Under the pieces are notes generated by a model. That model was not told where the DNA came from. It did no database searches and saw only the letters and a program-made list of their open reading frames with translations. The translations under genes were made by a program, and so were the position numbers. Below are positions 59,981 to 64,000 of a DNA stretch of 64,000 nt, piece by piece. The DNA lies in the NCBI RefSeq assembly GCF_001514065.1, contig NZ_KQ948422.1:1054001-1118000 (forward strand), read 5' to 3'. How positions within the stretch are numbered: position 1 is the stretch's first letter; the number at the start of each line of letters is the position of its first letter. Source of the stretch: Streptomyces antibioticus. GTDB taxonomy: Bacteria; Actinomycetota; Actinomycetes; Streptomycetales; Streptomycetaceae.

Positions 59981-61182
59981 CGGCCCTCCCCCGTGGCAGC
60001 GCAGTTCTCCAGGACGACGGCCAGGCCCTGGCCGACCCCGATGCAGATCGCGGCGACGCCGTAGCGCTGCCCCGTCTCGCGCAGCACCTTGGCCAGCGTG
60101 GCGAGGATGCGGCCGCCCGAGGCACCCAGCGGGTGGCCGATGGCGATGGCGCCGCCCTTCTGGTTGACGATCGCGGGGTCGATCTTCCAGGCATCGACGC
60201 AGGCGAGGGACTGCACGGCGAAGGCCTCGTTGAGCTCGACCGCGCCCACCTGGTCCCAGCCGATACCGGCCCGGGCCAGCGCACGGTTGACGGCCTCGAC
60301 CGGGGCATAGCCGAAGGCCTGCGGCTCCAGGGCCATCACGCCGCGGCCGGCGATACGGGCGACCGGGTCGGTCCCGATCCTGGCCGCCGCCTGCTCGCTG
60401 CCCAACAGCACTGCTGAGGCGCCGTCGTTGAGGGGGCTGGCGTTGCCCGCGGTGATGGTGCCGCCCTGCTCGGGGGTGCGGAAGACCGGCTTGAGCCCGG
60501 CCAGCTTCTCGGGCGTGGAGCCGGCGCGGATGCCCTCGTCACGGGTCAGGTCCACACCGTCGACCGGCGCGACCAGGTCGTCGTAGAAGCCGGACTCCCA
60601 GGCGGCGTGGGCGAGTTGGTGGGAGCGGGCGGCGAACTCGTCCTGCCGTTCGCGGGTGATGCCGAAGCGCTCCTGGAGCTGTTCGTTGGCCTCGCCGAGG
60701 CTGACCGTCCACTCCTTCGGCATGCGCGGGTTGACCAGCCGCCAGCCGAGGGTGGTGGAGACCGCGGTGACATCGCCGACCGGGAACGGCTTCGCCGACT
60801 TGGGCAGCACCCAGGGGGCCCGCGTCATCGATTCGACGCCGCCGGTCAGCACCACGTCCGCGTCGCCGGACTCGATCGTGCGGCTGGCCGTCATCGCCGC
60901 GTCGAGGCTGGAGCCACAGAGCCGGTTGACCGTGGTGCCGGGCACGCTGACCGGGAGCCCGGCGAGCAGCGCCGCCATGCGGCCGACGTTGCGGTTCTCC
61001 TCGCCGGCGCCGTTGGCGTTGCCCCAGACCACGTCGTCGATCGCGACGGGGTCGAGGTGCGGCACCTTGGCGAGCGTCGAGGTGATCGCGGCGGCGGCGA
61101 GGTCGTCGGGGCGGACGCCGGCCAGCGCGCCGTTGAAGCGGCCGAACGGCGTCCGGGTGGCGGCGTAGAGGAATGCGCTCAT
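59977..61182 (-). CDS. pcaF: Thiolase (3-oxoadipyl-CoA / acetyl-CoA acetyltransferase)
   Basis: A 401-residue thiolase. The nucleophile is Cys89 in TTVNRLCGSSLDAAM, and the C-terminal signatures NQKGGAIAIGHPLGASGGR (His) and AAICIGVGQG (second catalytic Cys) are intact. GAGEENRNVGRMAALLAGLP resembles PcaF-type 3-oxoadipyl-CoA thiolases, which cleave 3-oxoadipyl-CoA to succinyl-CoA and acetyl-CoA. It is the first gene of the operon, divergent from a LysR regulator with a 71-base gap. Confidence 0.85.
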   Translation of the reverse strand: MSAFLYAATRTPFGRFNGALAGVRPDDLAAAAITSTLAKVPHLDPVAIDDVVWGNANGAGEENRNVGRMAALLAGLPVSVPGTTVNRLCGSSLDAAMTASRTIESGDADVVLTGGVESMTRAPWVLPKSAKPFPVGDVTAVSTTLGWRLVNPRMPKEWTVSLGEANEQLQERFGITRERQDEFAARSHQLAHAAWESGFYDDLVAPVDGVDLTRDEGIRAGSTPEKLAGLKPVFRTPEQGGTITAGNASPLNDGASAVLLGSEQAAARIGTDPVARIAGRGVMALEPQAFGYAPVEAVNRALARAGIGWDQVGAVELNEAFAVQSLACVDAWKIDPAIVNQKGGAIAIGHPLGASGGRILATLAKVLRETGQRYGVAAICIGVGQGLAVVLENCAATGEGR

Positions 61183-61246
61183 GGATATGACGGTAGTCCG
61201 CGCGCTAGATATCCTGAAGTACGTATATCCGCGCCAATTGATATGG
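61183..61246. promoter_or_regulatory. LysR-type binding region between thiolase and LysR genes
   Basis: Four GATAT/ATATC half-sites are packed in the 71-base divergent gap: GGATAT (61183), AGATATCC (61207), TATATCC (61224) and GATATGG (61240). GATAT-N12-ATATC (61208-61229) is a dyad of the T-N11-A type bound by LysR regulators. The AT-rich half-sites stand out in this GC-rich sequence. Confidence 0.55.
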
Positions 61247-61253
61247 ACGACAT

Positions 61254-62135
61254 ATGGATCTGCGGCACCTCAGGTACTTCGTCGCGGTGGCCGAGGAGCG
61301 TCACTTCGGCCGGGCCGCCGAGCGGCTGCACATGGCCCAGCCGCCGCTCTCGCAGCAGATCCGTCAGCTGGAGGCGGAGCTGGGCGTCGAGCTGCTGCAC
61401 CGCACCACGCGCCGCGTCGACCTCACCGAGGCGGGCCGCGCCTACCTGGAGCGGGCGCGCGCGATCCTCGCCGAGGTCGACGAGGCCGCCCAGCACGCAC
61501 GCCGGGTCGCCGCCGGATCGGTCGGCCACCTCGCGATCGGGTGCGTGGGATCGGCGACGTACAGCCTGCTGCCCACGCTCTCCCGGCGGCTCACGGAGGA
61601 CCTCCCGGGCGTCGACTTCTCCTTCCGCGGCGAGATGCTCGCCCCCGACCAGGTCGAGGCGCTGCGCACGGGCGCGATCGACGTCGCGCTGCTGCGCCCG
61701 CCGGCCGCCGACCTGTCCCTCACGGTGCACACCCTGCGCCGGGACCGGCTCGTGGTCGCCGTGCCGGTCGGGCACCGGCTCGCCGGGCGCAAGCGGCTGC
61801 GCGTCGCAGACCTCGCCGGTGCCGACCTGATCGTGCACTCGGCCGACCGCCGGTCGGTGATGTACGACGTGGTGCTGGGCCTGCTGCGGGACGCCGGCGT
61901 CGAGCCGCACATCCGGCACGAGGTCGGCGAGACCTCGACACTCATCACCCTGGTGGCCGGCGGGCTCGGCGTCGCCGTCGTACCCGAGCCCGTGACCGCG
62001 CTGACTCTGGACGGCGTGGCCTATCTGCCGCTGGCCGGGGCGGGCGCCCGCGTGGAACTGGCCGTCGCCCACCGCGCCGACCGCGCCGAACCGCATCTGG
62101 CGCGGACGGTGGGCATCATCCGGGCGGCGTTCTGA
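61254..62135 (+). CDS. LysR family transcriptional regulator
   Basis: A 293-residue regulator. The N-terminal helix-turn-helix is DLRHLRYFVAVAEERHFGRAAERLHMAQPPLSQQIRQLE with the classical LysR follow-up LGVELLHRTTRRVDLTEAG. The effector domain has LAIGCVGSATYSLLP and GVAVVPEPV. ATG 61254 starts at the typical LysR N-terminus. Divergent from the thiolase/CoA-transferase operon, so it is the probable activator, responding to an aromatic-degradation intermediate (PcaQ/CatR-like role, inferred). Confidence 0.92.
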   Translation: MDLRHLRYFVAVAEERHFGRAAERLHMAQPPLSQQIRQLEAELGVELLHRTTRRVDLTEAGRAYLERARAILAEVDEAAQHARRVAAGSVGHLAIGCVGSATYSLLPTLSRRLTEDLPGVDFSFRGEMLAPDQVEALRTGAIDVALLRPPAADLSLTVHTLRRDRLVVAVPVGHRLAGRKRLRVADLAGADLIVHSADRRSVMYDVVLGLLRDAGVEPHIRHEVGETSTLITLVAGGLGVAVVPEPVTALTLDGVAYLPLAGAGARVELAVAHRADRAEPHLARTVGIIRAAF

Positions 62136-62148
62136 GGCGTCACCGGGG

Positions 62149-62664
62149 TCAGCAGTCGAACGCCGACCAGCAGATGTCGTTCCGCAACCGCTGGTCGTCG
62201 AGGACCAGTTCGCGGATCGCCTCCGGGAGCCGGTCACGCTGCCACTGGCACTCGCGTCGTCCGGCCGCCTCACTCTCGGCCTTCGGTACGGCGGCGCGAA
62301 CGGCCTTGATCGCGTAGGCGGCCGCGCCGAGTTCGTGCGCGGCGACGTGTGCGACGACCGCGGCCTGGCCGGCGGCGTAGGCGGCGTTCCGGGCCGCTCC
62401 CCGCAGGTCGCGAGCGGCACCCATCGCATGGCCGCCCGCCGCCCTGGCCTCCATCATCCTGACCTCGCCGCGTGTCCAGGCGCGGGCGTGCTCGATGGCC
62501 TGACGCGGACGCGGGTCCTCGGGCCGAGCCGTCTCGAAGAGGTGGAGGACGTGTTCCGCGCAGACCGCCGCCCAGAGGGCGAGGAGATGGTGGTCGGCGT
62601 CGGTGAGGGTGCCGCCGCGGCGGATGGTCACGAAGCGGGGGTCCCTGACCTTCGGGAGGATCAC
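62149..62664 (-). CDS. Putative Imm5-type immunity protein
   Basis: A 171-residue, almost wholly helical protein. HHLLALWAAVCAEHVLHLFE, PRPRQAIEHARAWTRGEV and AARNAAYAAGQAAVVAHVAAHELGAAAYAIKA match the pattern of Imm5-family proteins annotated as putative immunity proteins in actinomycetes. GTG 62664 with AGGAAGG seven bases upstream is preferred; an ATG 16 codons upstream is possible. No toxin gene is seen beside it. Convergent with the LysR gene. Confidence 0.65.
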   Translation of the reverse strand: MILPKVRDPRFVTIRRGGTLTDADHHLLALWAAVCAEHVLHLFETARPEDPRPRQAIEHARAWTRGEVRMMEARAAGGHAMGAARDLRGAARNAAYAAGQAAVVAHVAAHELGAAAYAIKAVRAAVPKAESEAAGRRECQWQRDRLPEAIRELVLDDQRLRNDICWSAFDC

Positions 62665-63011
62665 GGTGGGTCTTCCTTCCTGCCGGCTTTCGCCTCGGTG
62701 CGGCTTGATCATGTAGCACTCGATCGCTGCCGGACGTCGTTCGGCCTGGTGAGAGGCCTGTGGACGCTGCGGCGGCTCACGAAGAGTGGCGCAATGTCGC
62801 TCTTGGACCGATAAACCGTATTCGAATGATTGTCACCGCTTCGAAGGAAGCAGCTGGGTTCTCCGGGCGAGGCGGCTCAACCGGCCGTTACGGTCCTGCG
62901 AGTGGATGGATCACCGCCGCCGTCCCGTCCCGTTGCCGCATCCTCCCCCACTCCCGACCGGCGTACAGCTGTGCGCCGATCGCCCGGCCACGCAAGGAGC
63001 AGCCCACCCCG
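62665..63011. promoter_or_regulatory. Intergenic region with candidate encapsulin promoter
   Basis: These 347 bases separate the immunity-type gene from the encapsulin gene. TTGGAC (62803-62808) and AATGAT (62825-62830), 16 bases apart, form a possible promoter toward the encapsulin gene, followed by a leader of about 170 bases. No other structure was recognised. Confidence 0.35.
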
Positions 63012-64000
63012 ATGACCGTGGACAGCAGCCCGGAGACCGAGGCCGCACCAGCCGCGCCGCAGCAGTCCCTGAGCACCGCCGCCGCACGCAATCTCACCAC
63101 GACCACGAAGTCCGCTCCGCAGATGCAGGAGATCACCTCCCGCTGGCTGCTGCGGATGCTCCCCTGGGTCGAGACCAAGGGCGGCGCCTACCGGGTCAAC
63201 CGGCGGTTGCGTCATACCGTCGGCGACGGTCGCATCGAGTTCGTGCAGGAGGGGGCCACGGTCCGGGTGATCCCCCGTGAACTCGGCGAACTGGCCCTGC
63301 TGCGGGGCTTCGAGGACCTGGACGTCCTCACCGCGCTCGCCGACCGCTGCGCACAGCGCGACTTCGCCGCCGGCGAGGTCATCGCCTCGCGCGGCAGCCC
63401 GGCCGACCGCATCCATCTGATCGCCCACGGGCGGATCAGCCAGTCCGGTGAGGGCCAGTACGGCGGGGAGATCGCCATCGCGGTCCTCGCCGACGGCGCC
63501 CACTTCGGTGAGAACGCCCTCCTCGACGCGGACGCCCGGCACGACTGCACGGCCACCGCCGAGACCTCCGGCACCCTCCTGACCCTCTCCCGCGCCGACT
63601 TCGCCGCCGTACGGGACTCCGCTCCCGCTCTCCAGGCCCACCTCGCCGAGTTCGCCTCCAGCACACGGCGACCGCAGAACAAGCACGGTGAGGCCGCGAT
63701 CGCCCTGTCGGCCGGCCACGTCGGCGAGGTCGACGTACCGAACACCTTCGTGGACTACGAGTTGAAGCCCCGGGAGTACGAACTCTCGGTCGCGCAGACC
63801 GTCCTGAGGATCCACACCCGGGTGGCCGACCTCTACAACGGGCCGATGAACCAGACCGAGGAACAACTCCGGCTGACCATCGAGGCGTTGCGCGAGCGCC
63901 AGGAACACGAGCTCATCAACAACCGTGAGTTCGGGCTGCTCCACAACGTCGACTTCAAGCAGCGCATCCAGCCCCACTCCGGTCCGCCGACCCCGGACGA
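63012..64000 (+). CDS. Family 2B encapsulin shell protein with cyclic-nucleotide-binding domain (3' end outside window)
   Basis: The visible 329 residues match the family 2B encapsulin of streptomycetes (EshA/EshB relatives). The N-arm and HK97-fold start ([43 protein letters not shown]) is followed by an inserted cyclic-nucleotide-binding-like domain at about residues 105-205 ([34 protein letters not shown]). The shell fold resumes with [39 protein letters not shown] and [11 protein letters not shown]. Such shells package terpene cyclases, e.g. 2-methylisoborneol synthase, usually encoded next door; that gene would be to the right of this window. ATG 63012 is likely, with AAGGAG 12 bases upstream. 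Confidence 0.9.
   Translation, partial: MTVDSSPETEAAPAAPQQSLSTAAARNLTTTTKSAPQMQEITSRWLLRMLPWVETKGGAYRVNRRLRHTVGDGRIEFVQEGATVRVIPRELGELALLRGFEDLDVLTALADRCAQRDFAAGEVIASRGSPADRIHLIAHGRISQSGEGQYGGEIAIAVLADGAHFGENALLDADARHDCTATAETSGTLLTLSRADFAAVRDSAPALQAHLAEFASSTRRPQNKHGEAAIALSAGHVGEVDVPNTFVDYELKPREYELSVAQTVLRIHTRVADLYNGPMNQTEEQLRLTIEALRERQEHELINNREFGLLHNVDFKQRIQPHSGPPTPD

Overview
The window looks like a piece of a Streptomyces (or closely related actinomycete) chromosome. It is very GC rich, with GTG and TTG starts, AGGAGG-type ribosome sites and many 4-base ATGA/GTGA gene overlaps. It carries typical streptomycete families: three IclR regulators, an XRE/DUF397/ATPase locus, a family 2B encapsulin and a zinc-ribbon MscL. 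Two regulators contain the rare TTA leucine codon. No rRNA, tRNA, CRISPR array or transposase was seen. The two edge genes (a WD40 protein at the left, an encapsulin at the right) run off the window.

Region 1 (1-3.1 kb) holds a WD40 fragment, a hotdog thioesterase, a TetR regulator and a short secreted M1-type peptidase.

Region 2 (3.1-21.4 kb, perhaps to about 29.5 kb) is the most interesting part: a candidate biosynthetic gene cluster. On the minus strand lies a 1559-residue megasynthase with domain order KS-AT-ACP-alpha-oxoamine synthase. A strong hairpin follows, then a tight operon of Gfo/Idh/MocA oxidoreductase, acyl-CoA dehydrogenase-like enzyme, a 63-residue orphan protein, an AvrD-family protein and a P-loop ATPase, followed by an old-yellow-enzyme reductase. 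A TetR gene is divergent from an MMPL exporter across an iterated operator array, and the exporter is coupled to a nitroreductase-like enzyme. Next come an IclR regulator and a discrete ACP plus a FabF-type ketosynthase. My inference is that the synthase makes an alpha-amino ketone from an acyl chain, malonyl-CoA and an amino acid. The AvrD homologue and the redox enzymes would then tailor it, and the MMPL protein would export it under TetR control. A divergent AraC/IclR pair, each gene with a TTA codon, may tie the cluster to bldA.

Region 3 (23.4-35 kb) is accessory and mixed: a methyltransferase remnant, a PucR regulator divergent from a reductase-desaturase pair like mycobacterial Rv3230c-DesA3, luciferase-like and nitroreductase enzymes, a third IclR, several small enzymes, an alpha/beta-hydrolase remnant, and an imine-reductase-like enzyme divergent from HxlR.

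Region 4 (35-53.6 kb) has a DUF4246 protein, a membrane acyltransferase, a SAM methyltransferase, a WhiJ-type regulatory locus, a cysteine-synthase-like gene coupled to an MFS exporter beside two paralogous His/Cys-containing small proteins, a MarR/MFS pair, a metallophosphoesterase, a CbrC-like protein and an STAND-type ATPase.

Region 5 (53.8-64 kb) has mscL, an MMPL transporter beside a two-component system, a CoA-transferase/thiolase operon (pcaIJF-like) divergent from a LysR regulator, an Imm5-like immunity protein, and the start of a family 2B encapsulin whose cargo probably lies beyond the right edge.
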